Below are positions 23,841 to 31,181 of a stretch of DNA of 42,815 nucleotides, piece by piece. Position 1 is the first letter of the stretch; each line of letters begins with the position of its first letter. The translations under genes were made by a program, and so were the position numbers. This stretch comes from Deltaproteobacteria bacterium (GTDB taxonomy: Bacteria; Myxococcota; SpSt-1050). The notes below the pieces were generated by a model, which had not been told where the DNA came from, did not search any database, and saw only the letters and a program-made list of their open reading frames with translations. The stretch is taken from contig JAOAFA010000037.1 in assembly GCA_026416535.1 (NCBI GenBank), positions 1 through 42,815 of the forward strand. Reading direction: 5' to 3'.

Positions 23841-24401
23841 ATGCCTGAAGAGAGGAAGCTCAGTTATGAAGAATTTGTGAAGAGGTCAATAGAGACCTTG
23901 AGATCACCTAAGTATAGGGGTATTCATTCAGTATTTTCTGGTTTTAATCAGGCTTTTAAAGAATATTATGGGGAAGATCCGATAAAAGTCACTAAGCAGC
24001 TTGCTGACGAAGGCAAGATTGCTATTAGACCCGCTAAAGGGGGGGTTATGATTTATCTTCCAGAGGACGTATCCCCCTCCATAAACACAGACCAGATATT
24101 TGAAAAGATGGGTATAAATAAGAACGAAGATAAAAAATTGAGTTACGAGGAGTTTACGAGATTGGCGGTTGAGAAACTGAGACCACCAAAGTACAAGGGT
24201 ATTCATTCTGTTTATTCTGGATTTAATCAGGCTTTTAAAGAATATTTTAATGAAGATCCTGTAAAGGTTACAAAACAACTGACCGAAGAAGGGAAGATCA
24301 CTGTAAGACCTGCTAAGGGTGGGGTTATGATTTATCTTCCAGAAGAGGTAGCTCCTACTACAAGCGCAATGTCAATTCTTAAAAAGATGGGACTCAAATG
24401 A
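23841..24401 (+). CDS. Protein of two tandem copies of one small domain (possibly winged-helix-like)
   Basis: The 186 residues consist of two near-identical domains of about 80-90 residues (from residue 6 and from residue 99). Each unit reads KLSYEEF, an L-R-x-P-K-Y step, GIHSVxSGFNQAFKEY, EDPxKVTKQLxxEGKI, RPAKGGVMIYLPE, and ends with KMG. Predicted helices followed by a basic turn and a short beta strand (GKIxxRPAKGGVMIYL) look like a winged-helix layout, but this is inference; I know no function for such proteins. No signal peptide or membrane segment is present. It has its own strong promoter and an AAGGAGGATTAG ribosome site, so it is probably well expressed. It converges with the radical SAM gene, leaving only 7 bp. 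Confidence 0.7.
   Translation: MPEERKLSYEEFVKRSIETLRSPKYRGIHSVFSGFNQAFKEYYGEDPIKVTKQLADEGKIAIRPAKGGVMIYLPEDVSPSINTDQIFEKMGINKNEDKKLSYEEFTRLAVEKLRPPKYKGIHSVYSGFNQAFKEYFNEDPVKVTKQLTEEGKITVRPAKGGVMIYLPEEVAPTTSAMSILKKMGLK
23856..24398 (+). repeat. Internal duplication, two units about 279 nt apart
   Basis: The DNA of the first unit (from 23856) recurs from 24135 with high identity. The most similar stretch is the one coding for AKGGVMIYLPE (GGGGTTATGATTTATCTTCC in both copies). The differences are mostly silent or conservative. Confidence 0.8.
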
Positions 24402-24408
24402 TCAATCT

Positions 24409-25761
24409 TTAAGATTTGATTCTTGATAAATATTCTCTATTAAAACTTAGCCACCGATTTACAATATATCTACCCATAATTCTGTGTTTTATGCGGTCAA
24501 TCTTTGGAAATATCCTACTTGGAAGATTAAAGAAAAAATCGAATCCAGTCATTAATATATCATCAATGAGCTCAAGATATGAGTAAAATGATTTATACGA
24601 GTCTATAATCCCTCTTTGAAGCTCCTCTGGAGTCATGTTCTTGGGTTTGAATACAACATGTTGGCCATCATAATATTGCCAGTCTTCATGGAGGAGTCTC
24701 CTTTCTCTCCTAAATTCATCAAATACTGGTGTGCCGGGTAGGGGAGTTAGAGCCAAGTATTGAACTGTATCAATTCCTTCATCTTTACAGAATCCCACTG
24801 TTGAGTCGAAGATTTCCGGTGTGTCTTCATCGGTGCCAAATATAAACATGCCATGAACTTTTATATCGAATTTGTGAAAAACATTGATTGCTCTTTTAAT
24901 ATCATCAATGTCTTGCCTCTTTTGAAAACCTTTAAGTGATCTTTCGTTGATAGATTCAATCCCTATATATACTCTATGGAATCCTGCTTCCGACATCTTT
25001 TTGACAATGTGTGGATGTTTAGCGATGTCGGTCCTCACTTGCGCGCTAAATTCAAATTTTTTATTAAGAGCTATAATCCCATCAAGGATGCGATCTGTCC
25101 TTTTAATGTCCGCTGCAAAGTTATCATCGTATACAAAGATGTCACTGTTTGGTATATTTTTTAGTAGGTTTAGAACGTATGCATCAGAGTGTACTCTATA
25201 TCTTCTGCCAAACATACGAGTAACAGTGCAAAACGAACAATTAAACGGACAACCTCTCGAAAACATCACAGGTTGAATAAATTTTTTGTTGAATCCCTTA
25301 ACAAGGGAGAAATCTGGAAATGGAATTGAATCCATATCCTCAATCCTGTTACACTGAATTATCCCCTTTTCTTTTCTTCCTTCGATGATGTCTAAGATCC
25401 TCTCTTCACCTTCAAAAGTTGCTACATAATCTGCGTGTTGAATACTTTCTTCAGGCATAAAAGAGGCATGAATTCCTCCTATAATGATTGTCTTCTCAGG
25501 GTAGCTTTCTTTAAACATGTCTGCAATTTCATATCCTCGTTGGGCAGTGCTTGTTATAATAGAAATACATAATATGTCACAATTTAAATCTTTAATAGTT
25601 AGATCCCTTCCCAAAATATTCTCGTTAATAACTTCCGTAACATAGCCATTTTTATTGAGTATTGTTGCAAGATATACGGGTCCTAGTAGAGGCAGCATCA
25701 TGTACTTAGCAAATACATTTGATCTTGCCCCACGTGGTTCTACAAAGATAATCTTTTTCAT
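24409..25761 (-). CDS. B12-binding-domain radical SAM enzyme
   Basis: The 450-residue protein has an N-terminal cobalamin-binding Rossmann domain (about 1-130; ISIITSTAQRGYEIAD, TIIIGGIHASFMPEE, YVATFEGEE) and a central radical SAM domain. The 4Fe-4S cluster motif is CPFNCSFC (Cys171, Cys175, Cys178). Later hallmarks are FVYDDNFAAD, GFHRVYIGIESINE and LTPLPGTPVF, as in the BchE/HpnP-like class B family with a C-terminal extension. Members do methylations and ring-forming reactions on tetrapyrroles, lipids or natural products; the substrate here cannot be read off. It is the last gene of a tight run from PilZ (27371) through rhomboid and the LiaF-like protein, 6 bp from the previous stop. Confidence 0.88.
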   Translation of the reverse strand: MKKIIFVEPRGARSNVFAKYMMLPLLGPVYLATILNKNGYVTEVINENILGRDLTIKDLNCDILCISIITSTAQRGYEIADMFKESYPEKTIIIGGIHASFMPEESIQHADYVATFEGEERILDIIEGRKEKGIIQCNRIEDMDSIPFPDFSLVKGFNKKFIQPVMFSRGCPFNCSFCTVTRMFGRRYRVHSDAYVLNLLKNIPNSDIFVYDDNFAADIKRTDRILDGIIALNKKFEFSAQVRTDIAKHPHIVKKMSEAGFHRVYIGIESINERSLKGFQKRQDIDDIKRAINVFHKFDIKVHGMFIFGTDEDTPEIFDSTVGFCKDEGIDTVQYLALTPLPGTPVFDEFRRERRLLHEDWQYYDGQHVVFKPKNMTPEELQRGIIDSYKSFYSYLELIDDILMTGFDFFFNLPSRIFPKIDRIKHRIMGRYIVNRWLSFNREYLSRIKS

Positions 25762-25767
25762 AAATTT

Positions 25768-26259
25768 TTATTCCTTTCTTCCCAATTTCTTGGGATAATG
25801 ATTAATGATAAGGATTAGTATACCTAAAAGAGCCATTGTGAGTGGCCAAAAAGAATAAGATATTGAGAATACAAAGGCAAAGGCTATCCCGAGAAGTGAG
25901 GATCCAATCCCAGATATTCTTACAACGATGGACTTGTTTAAATAAGAGCCTATGATTAGAGAAAGTCCTAAAAATATCACAAATACAGGCCATAAAGTCG
26001 CAAGTTCTGACCATGATATTATGTTTAGGTAAAAAAAGAAGATGGAGCAAAGCAGGATAAATACACCTATCCCGCCCATTATTGGAGATCTATGCTCAGA
26101 TTTAAGAGCGATAACAAAAGAACCAAGTCCGAAGATGAAAGGAAAGATAGGCCAGATTTTATATAACCCCTTTGTAATCCCAAATGTCTCAAGAAGTAAT
26201 AACGGGGTGCATGCAATTAATACGATTGCAAGGATGTCAAACTGTTTTAGTTTTATCAA
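25768..26259 (-). CDS. LiaF/LiaI-like multi-pass membrane protein
   Basis: The 163-residue protein has about six hydrophobic segments arranged in pairs, with the repeated LWPxxxxxxGL pattern (KIWPIFPFIFGLGSF, TLWPVFVIFLGLSLIIG, SFWPLTMALLGILIL). This is the mark of the LiaF/LiaI-like transmembrane region (DUF5668 type). Such proteins sit in the inner membrane; in Gram-positives they belong to envelope-stress modules, and in proteobacteria the role is unknown. The ATG overlaps the rhomboid stop by ATGA, and the radical SAM gene follows by 6 bp, so they are one transcription unit. Confidence 0.68.
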   Translation of the reverse strand: MIKLKQFDILAIVLIACTPLLLLETFGITKGLYKIWPIFPFIFGLGSFVIALKSEHRSPIMGGIGVFILLCSIFFFYLNIISWSELATLWPVFVIFLGLSLIIGSYLNKSIVVRISGIGSSLLGIAFAFVFSISYSFWPLTMALLGILILIINHYPKKLGRKE

Positions 26260-26972
26260 TTGATATACCTGTCTTTCTCTATAACTCTAAATCTTTTTCT
26301 CCTGTATCTACTGGAGATCTCATTTAAAGTGGATATTAAAATAGATGGTAGATAGAGCCTTTTGATTATTATGATTCCACAAAGGAGTCCGCCTATATGA
26401 GCTGGGAAAGAATACGGTGATCCAGCCAGTGCATACAATACGGAGATGATGAGTATTATTAGTAACATATGTTTTGCCTTGATGGGGATTACAAAGTAAA
26501 AGAGTATCCGACTCTCAGCATAAAGAACGCAAAATGCCCCTATTAAACCAAACAATGCCCCTGATTGACCAATTGTGGGTATGTTATACGCAGAGGTAAA
26601 AATTAGACCACTTGCTAAGATGAACAACCCCCCTACGATGCCACAAATAATGTAAAATTTTAGAAATATCTTTGTCCCCCATTTCTCTTCAAGAGGTGAA
26701 CCAAACATCCAGAGACCAAGCATATTAAAGATCAAGTGAGTAGGATCTGTGGGAGAATGTAGCAACATATACGTGAATATTTGGTGAATGTAAAGATTTT
26801 GAAAGACTAAGGATGGAGTAAGCCCAAACAAAATTATTAATAAGCTGGATAAATCTAAGTATTTAGATATGAGTTGGAGCATATAAACTGCGGTAGTTAG
26901 AAAAATTGTATATTTTACGCCTTTAGTTAGTCTACCGCCTATTATTTGAAAATTAGGATTATAATTGTACAT
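26256..26972 (-). CDS. Rhomboid-family intramembrane serine protease
   Basis: This 238-residue protein cleaves transmembrane helices within the membrane. It has six hydrophobic segments. The family marks are HLIFNMLGLW (80-89) in TM2, GQSGALFG with nucleophile Ser137, and AHIGGLLCG with catalytic His192 in the last helices. The WGT in loop 1 (EEKWGTKIFLKFY) also fits bacterial rhomboids. The substrate is unknown. The gene starts right after the PilZ stop (the TAA abuts the ATG) and overlaps the next gene by 4 nt, implying shared translation. Confidence 0.92.
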   Translation of the reverse strand: MYNYNPNFQIIGGRLTKGVKYTIFLTTAVYMLQLISKYLDLSSLLIILFGLTPSLVFQNLYIHQIFTYMLLHSPTDPTHLIFNMLGLWMFGSPLEEKWGTKIFLKFYIICGIVGGLFILASGLIFTSAYNIPTIGQSGALFGLIGAFCVLYAESRILFYFVIPIKAKHMLLIILIISVLYALAGSPYSFPAHIGGLLCGIIIIKRLYLPSILISTLNEISSRYRRKRFRVIEKDRYIN

Positions 26973-27371
26973 TTATGGAGGTGTTTCTGGAAGTACGTTC
27001 CCTTTTTTAAGGTTATTGTTGACGATCTCCTCAATAAGTTGCATTGATTCTTCATCCATGTTAATGAATTCAATCCCCATTCCGGGTACCTTATCAGGGT
27101 TGTTGACATCTACTTTATTCACCCAGACCACTCTTCCTAATCCCTCTATTAATTTGCTTCCATCAGCAAGAGTAAACTGAAAGTAAATAAGTATTCCTTT
27201 TTCTCTTGGCTCAGTGGTTTTTATAAACATCCCGCCAAGTGAAATATTCAGTGCATATTCAGATATAAATTCTTCGAGGGAATTGAATTTATACTGGACA
27301 AGGAGTGATAGAGGAACTCTTGGATATCGCCTTCTATTAGTTGTTGTAGATGGTGTCTTGGTATCCGCCAT
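26973..27371 (-). CDS. PilZ-domain protein, myxobacterial type
   Basis: The 132 residues are nearly all PilZ domain, which in many proteins binds cyclic-di-GMP. The RxxxR step is in NRRRYPR (Arg14-Arg18) and the second motif in NISLGGMFI, where canonical D/NxSxxG is met. The layout YALNISLGGMFIKTTEP, GLGRVVWVNK and GMGIEF matches the paralogous family described from Myxococcus xanthus (TIGR02266), not all of which bind the nucleotide. There is no output domain, so it probably acts by protein contact. No Shine-Dalgarno box is visible before the ATG. A FNR-type palindrome lies 23 bp upstream. The rhomboid gene follows directly. Confidence 0.87.
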   Translation of the reverse strand: MADTKTPSTTTNRRRYPRVPLSLLVQYKFNSLEEFISEYALNISLGGMFIKTTEPREKGILIYFQFTLADGSKLIEGLGRVVWVNKVDVNNPDKVPGMGIEFINMDEESMQLIEEIVNNNLKKGNVLPETPP

Positions 27372-27393
27372 ATAATTTTAATTAACAAACAAT

Positions 27394-27407
27394 TTGATTA
27401 AAATCAA
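27394..27407. promoter_or_regulatory. Exact FNR-type palindrome upstream of the PilZ gene
   Basis: TTGAT-TAAA-ATCAA matches the FNR consensus TTGAT-N4-ATCAA in all ten defined positions. It lies in the 69-bp gap between ino1 and the PilZ gene, 23 bp before the PilZ ATG. That is too close for a -41.5 activator site with this start codon, but fits a repressor. AT-rich DNA makes chance matches possible. Confidence 0.3.
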
Positions 27408-27440
27408 GAAATTTACACCTGAGTAATTTGAAAATCTCCT

Positions 27441-28784
27441 TTAATCTCTCTCGTATTCAGCTTTGTAATAGTCCCAACCAAGGTGAGTAATTAGGTCCTC
27501 CCCTATCATATATCTTAGGGTATTTTTTAGTTTCATCTGCTGAATAAAGAGGTCATGCTCTGGATAAAGTCCCTTTTTTACCTGCGGAGATTTAAAGTAA
27601 AACGAAAGCCATTCCTGAATCCCCGCCATCCTTGCTCTTTGTGCTAGGTCAACAAATAGTACAAGGTCCAACACAATTGGTGCTGCCAAGATCGAATCTC
27701 TACACAAAAAATTTATTTTTATTTGCATTGGATATCCAAGCCAACCAAAGATATCTATATTATCCCATCCCTCTTTGTTATCCCCCCTAGGAGGATAGTA
27801 TTCTATCCTGACTTTATGTGTAAAATCACCATATAACTCCGGATAAAGATCGGGTTGTAAAATAGTATTGAGCACTGATAATTTTGAGACCTCTTTGCTT
27901 TTAAATGAACTAGGGTCATCAAGCACTTCACCATCTCTGTTACCTAAGATGTTAGTAGAAAACCAGCCATCAAGACCAAGTAATCTTGCCTTAAGACCTG
28001 GAGCAAGGATTGTCTTCATAAGGGTCTGACCTGTTTTAAAATCCTTTCCAGCTATTGGTAGATGTCTTTCCGTGGCGAGTTCTTCAATCGCCTTTATATC
28101 ACAAGCCATGTTGGGAGAGCCATTTATAAATGGAACCCCTGCCATAAGGGATGCGTATGCATATATCTGGGATGGTGCGATATCTTTGGAATTGTTTTTC
28201 AGTCCGTATTCAAAATTCTTGATATTGGAATGCACTTTCGTAGGTTTTCTATATGCCTCCGTGGAGGCACACCAAATTGTGACTGCTCTACTTACCTTAT
28301 TCTTCTTCTTAAAATCCTCAATATCCTTAATAAGCATTTGGGCCAATTCATATTTCGTCTTTGCAACTTTTTTGTTAGGCCCATCGAGCTTTTTTACATA
28401 GCTTCGATCAAATACCGCCTTCATGGGCTTGATCTCTTCAAGTTCCTTTTTGACAGGCTCTATATCCTGATAGGATAACACACCCGCCTTTTTAGCTACT
28501 TCATAGGCATTGTCTTCAAATATATCCCATGCCCCAAATACTAAATCATTTAAATCAGCGAGTGGAACTACATCTTTGATTAGGGGAAACCTCTTTTGAT
28601 CTCTCCTGCCTAGTCTAATTGTCCCCATCTGAGTGAGAGAACCTATTGGTTTACCTAATCCCTTTCTAATGAGGAATATTCCAGCTATGAAAGTAGTCGC
28701 AACTGCTCCTAGCCCAGGTATCAATACACCTAGTTTACCTTCGGGCATCTCAATGTTTATCTTCTTTTTTTCCACTCCTTCCAT
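27441..28784 (-). CDS. ino1: Inositol-3-phosphate synthase
   Basis: This NAD-dependent enzyme turns glucose-6-phosphate into 1L-myo-inositol 3-phosphate, the first step to inositol, inositol phospholipids or the compatible solute di-myo-inositol phosphate. The 447 residues are of the family's bacterial length. Hallmarks are the N-terminal LIPGLGAVATTFIAG dinucleotide-binding loop, PFINGSPN, GKDFKTGQT, NILGNRDGEVL, KVRIEYYPPRGD and KINFLCRDSILAAPIV. A GAAAGGAGCGAC leader gives a good ribosome site, and a promoter lies at 28818-28846. The gene may be cotranscribed with PilZ 69 bp downstream. No phosphatase or phospholipid synthase gene is nearby to tell which product is made. Confidence 0.95.
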   Translation of the reverse strand: MEGVEKKKINIEMPEGKLGVLIPGLGAVATTFIAGIFLIRKGLGKPIGSLTQMGTIRLGRRDQKRFPLIKDVVPLADLNDLVFGAWDIFEDNAYEVAKKAGVLSYQDIEPVKKELEEIKPMKAVFDRSYVKKLDGPNKKVAKTKYELAQMLIKDIEDFKKKNKVSRAVTIWCASTEAYRKPTKVHSNIKNFEYGLKNNSKDIAPSQIYAYASLMAGVPFINGSPNMACDIKAIEELATERHLPIAGKDFKTGQTLMKTILAPGLKARLLGLDGWFSTNILGNRDGEVLDDPSSFKSKEVSKLSVLNTILQPDLYPELYGDFTHKVRIEYYPPRGDNKEGWDNIDIFGWLGYPMQIKINFLCRDSILAAPIVLDLVLFVDLAQRARMAGIQEWLSFYFKSPQVKKGLYPEHDLFIQQMKLKNTLRYMIGEDLITHLGWDYYKAEYERD

Positions 28785-28817
28785 CTTGTCGCTCCTTTCA
28801 AACTTAATTGAGGTTTA

Positions 28818-28846
28818 TTGATAAATCTATTATTATAATATGTCAA
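28818..28846 (-). promoter_or_regulatory. Promoter of ino1
   Basis: On the minus strand a perfect TTGACA (28841-28846) is followed after 17 nt by TATCAA (28818-28823). The start would be near 28811, about 27 nt before the ATG at 28784. Confidence 0.5.
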
Positions 28847-28873
28847 TTTATTTTATGAGATCGAAATATGTAT

Positions 28874-28907
28874 AAAAAATAAGATATGTTTGAGAGCTCT
28901 TATCTTA
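28874..28907 (-). terminator. Intrinsic terminator on the minus strand, upstream of ino1
   Basis: On the minus strand TAAGATA and TATCTTA form a 7-bp stem around a 14-nt loop, followed directly by six Ts (28874-28879). It lies 18 bp behind the stop of the gene fragment at 28926 and just before the ino1 promoter, so it would separate ino1 from an upstream minus-strand gene that is now lost. Confidence 0.5.
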
Positions 28908-28925
28908 AAAATGCCTAAGCGTTCT

Positions 28926-29027
28926 TCAATTTGAATCTTTATATTGAGGATTGTCGTCAATCCACTGAGCATAATCTCTTCAAACCATGTTTTGGGATAT
29001 CCAAAAAGGCTTAATATTTTTTATTAT
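28926..29027 (-). pseudogene. C-terminal fragment of a lost minus-strand gene
   Basis: The minus strand reads KPFWISQNMV, an in-frame TGA, then RDYAQWIDDNPQYKDSN and a stop at 28926. The second part looks like a genuine soluble C-terminus, and a terminator follows. No start or upstream body exists because the plus-strand gene at 29094 begins within 70 bp. No family was recognised. Chance is not excluded. Confidence 0.3.
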
Positions 29028-29058
29028 AAAATTCATACTTGAAAATTTTCACTTTTAG

Positions 29059-29064
29059 TATAAT
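29059..29064 (+). promoter_or_regulatory. -10 element of the 29094-33462 gene run
   Basis: A perfect TATAAT lies 29 nt before the ATG at 29094. TTGAAA 14 nt upstream is too close and TACTTG at 17 nt is a poor -35, so the promoter may need an activator. Confidence 0.4.
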
Positions 29065-29093
29065 ATCCTTTAGGGAATTAATCTTTTGAGGAT

Positions 29094-29855
29094 ATGAGAA
29101 TTTTTGAAAAGATAAGATCGCTATTTAACAGAAAGAATACGGAACTATCTACCAGGGATGATAAGCCTGAAAATAAAAAGATCCATAAAAAAAAGGAAGA
29201 TTTGAATATTGGCGGAGATAGACCATTGGGGAAGGCATTTTCTGTTACAGAGGCGACTCTGTGCAGGACATGTTATGGACTCGGGAAAATAAGAGAGGAT
29301 GGCAATAAAAGGTACCTTCTATTCCCTGAAAAACTTGATGCTAGATATATACCCTTTGTAGAGAATGATTGTATAGAGGCCGTTTATACGATTGATCCAG
29401 ATAATTTTATTAAAGATGACAATGGTAGATTCCTCTATGAGATTATAGATTCTGCTCAGTTCTTTATGTTATCTAAAGAGCAAAAAGAAGAGATCTCCTC
29501 TGACCTAAAAAGAAAAGGGATTAGTTACAGATTCCCCGAGGAGATTGATAATTATAGTATTGTCATGAATATACTCAGGAATTCTACGTTGCTCATGAGA
29601 AATCAGGATTCTGGCTGGTTTGACAAAGAGAAGTTTTTGTCAGAAATTTTAGAGATTAAAGGCAGTAACACATATAAAGAATTACACCTTATTAGATTAA
29701 AAAATGGCAGTAGATATATCCTCATGATTAATCAAATTGTGGCAAATGTTGTTGAATATGGACCAAGCTTTATGAACCTTTATGAGCCTGGGGCAGTTAA
29801 GATAAGCTATCTCGATGGATATGCCTTTATAGTTCCATTTGGAAGGCCTAAGTAA
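29094..29855 (+). CDS. Unrecognised 253-aa protein with one CxxC
   Basis: I do not recognise this family. The N-terminal 45 residues are basic and charged (KIRSLFNRKNTEL, KKIHKKKEDL), without signal peptide or membrane segment. Residues 57-60 are CRTC, followed by YGLGKIREDG, as in one half of a zinc knuckle or a redox CxxC. The rest is a mixed alpha/beta domain (residues about 75-250) with motifs such as YTIDPDNFIKDDNG, GISYRFPEEID and LIRLKNGSRYILMINQI. It is the first gene of a plus-strand run and has TTTTGAGGAT just upstream of the ATG. The next gene follows by 21 bp, so a shared role with the TPR/cyclic-nucleotide-domain protein is likely. Confidence 0.7.
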   Translation: MRIFEKIRSLFNRKNTELSTRDDKPENKKIHKKKEDLNIGGDRPLGKAFSVTEATLCRTCYGLGKIREDGNKRYLLFPEKLDARYIPFVENDCIEAVYTIDPDNFIKDDNGRFLYEIIDSAQFFMLSKEQKEEISSDLKRKGISYRFPEEIDNYSIVMNILRNSTLLMRNQDSGWFDKEKFLSEILEIKGSNTYKELHLIRLKNGSRYILMINQIVANVVEYGPSFMNLYEPGAVKISYLDGYAFIVPFGRPK

Positions 29856-29876
29856 ACGAAAGGAGATACATCACAT

Positions 29877-31172
29877 ATGTTTAGAGAAATAGAATTTGAG
29901 TTTGATGAGTCACAAGGTTCGTTCGTTCCAACCTCGAAGGTTATAAACTATATCAAAAATTATATAATATCTGGCAACATAGAGGAGGCAGTAAGTGCAT
30001 ATCAGTCTTGTAAGGAAGATATTGGGGAAATGATATTTAATGAATTTAAGACTTCGAGCAAAGTTACTCTTAGAGCTGTTGGAGAGATGTTTAAGCAAGC
30101 CCGAGATTATAATATGGCTATCAAGTGTTTTACAGTTACTCAAAATTTCGAAGAGGTCGCCAAACTTTATGAAAAGAATTATGAGTTCGAAAAGGCAGCC
30201 CAAATGTATGAAAAGCTTAACCTTCTGGAAAATGCAGCAAATAATTATGAGAAGGCTAAACAATATGAAAAGGCGATTGAATTATACCGGAAGATAGGCA
30301 ATACTGAGAAAGTTCTTTTATGTGAGAAGACTATTGGAAAGTTTACCGATGCAACAGAATGGGCGATCGATAATAGTATGAGCTCAGATGTAATTGAGAT
30401 TTTAAGAAAGGTGCCACCGGCTGATGAGAAGTTCTCTGAAGCCAGAATCAAGCTTGCAAATATACTTATTCAAAAAGGCAACTCGGCCATGGCCCTTAAA
30501 TTTCTAATAGAGGGTTGCAAATTAAGTGGAATCAGCCAGAAGAGCCTCGAGATGTTTTACAAGGCAGGGGTATTGGCAACAGAGTTAAATTACAAAGAAC
30601 ATGCCATAAAACTGTTTCGGATAATTCAGAGTGTCTCACCTGATTATAGAGATGTTCAAGATAGATTAGCTTTTATAGAAGGGGGAGTTAAATTACCAGA
30701 ACTTTCTCAATTCGTAGACGAAGAATGTGGATACACATCTGTGATGAGGGATGCAGATAAAATCCATAAGATCCCTCTTTTTGATATGTTGAGTATGAAT
30801 GAGTTGAAAATGGTCTATTCAATGTGTTCAGAAAAGACCTATAAGCCAACAGATATTCTCATTAAAAGCGGGGTTATTCCAGAGGGCCTATTTATTATTC
30901 GCGAAGGGATTGTGGATGTCATGGTTGGTAATAGTATAGTGGCATCATTAAAAGATGGGGATTATATTGGTGAAATGAGCATGATTCTCAATGAACCACC
31001 TACGGCAAGTTGCATTGCCCATTCTATCGTAAAGGTCTACGTTATAAATAGGAATAAATTTATGGACATGCTTGAATCAGATGTTCAATTTTCCTCTAAG
31101 ATATTTAAAATGTTTGCCCTTGAATTGTCAAAAAGGCTTTCAAAAACCAATAAAATGCTTAACGATAAATAA
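29877..31172 (+). CDS. TPR protein with C-terminal cyclic-nucleotide-binding domain
   Basis: The 431-residue protein joins two modules. Residues about 20-280 are helical TPR-like repeats (MAIKCFTVTQNFEEVAKLYE, YEFEKAAQMYEKLNLLENAA, NNYEKAKQYEKAIELYRKIG). Residues about 295-425 form a CRP-type cyclic-nucleotide-binding fold: LFDMLSMNELKMV, the LIKSGVIPEGLFIIREGIVDV strand pair, GDYIGEMSMILNEPPTASCI at the phosphate-binding cassette, and VYVINRNKFMDML. The cassette has Gly-Glu but lacks the usual Arg after it (RxA is TAS here), so nucleotide binding may be altered. There is no DNA-binding helix-turn-helix, so it is not a classic CRP. AAAGGAGATAC gives a good ribosome site. It is cytoplasmic and in a tight run with its neighbours. 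Confidence 0.85.
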   Translation: MFREIEFEFDESQGSFVPTSKVINYIKNYIISGNIEEAVSAYQSCKEDIGEMIFNEFKTSSKVTLRAVGEMFKQARDYNMAIKCFTVTQNFEEVAKLYEKNYEFEKAAQMYEKLNLLENAANNYEKAKQYEKAIELYRKIGNTEKVLLCEKTIGKFTDATEWAIDNSMSSDVIEILRKVPPADEKFSEARIKLANILIQKGNSAMALKFLIEGCKLSGISQKSLEMFYKAGVLATELNYKEHAIKLFRIIQSVSPDYRDVQDRLAFIEGGVKLPELSQFVDEECGYTSVMRDADKIHKIPLFDMLSMNELKMVYSMCSEKTYKPTDILIKSGVIPEGLFIIREGIVDVMVGNSIVASLKDGDYIGEMSMILNEPPTASCIAHSIVKVYVINRNKFMDMLESDVQFSSKIFKMFALELSKRLSKTNKMLNDK

Positions 31173-31181
31173 GGGTAAGAT

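Noticed and set aside
24398-24420. Near-palindrome ATCAATCTT/AAGATTTGAT as a terminator
   Set aside because: It lies at the convergent ends of two genes and may help, but the arms have a bulge and no T run, so it was not listed.
28062-28478. Plus-strand frames of 109-138 codons inside ino1
   Set aside because: They are antisense to conserved inositol-3-phosphate synthase motifs and have no protein-family features.
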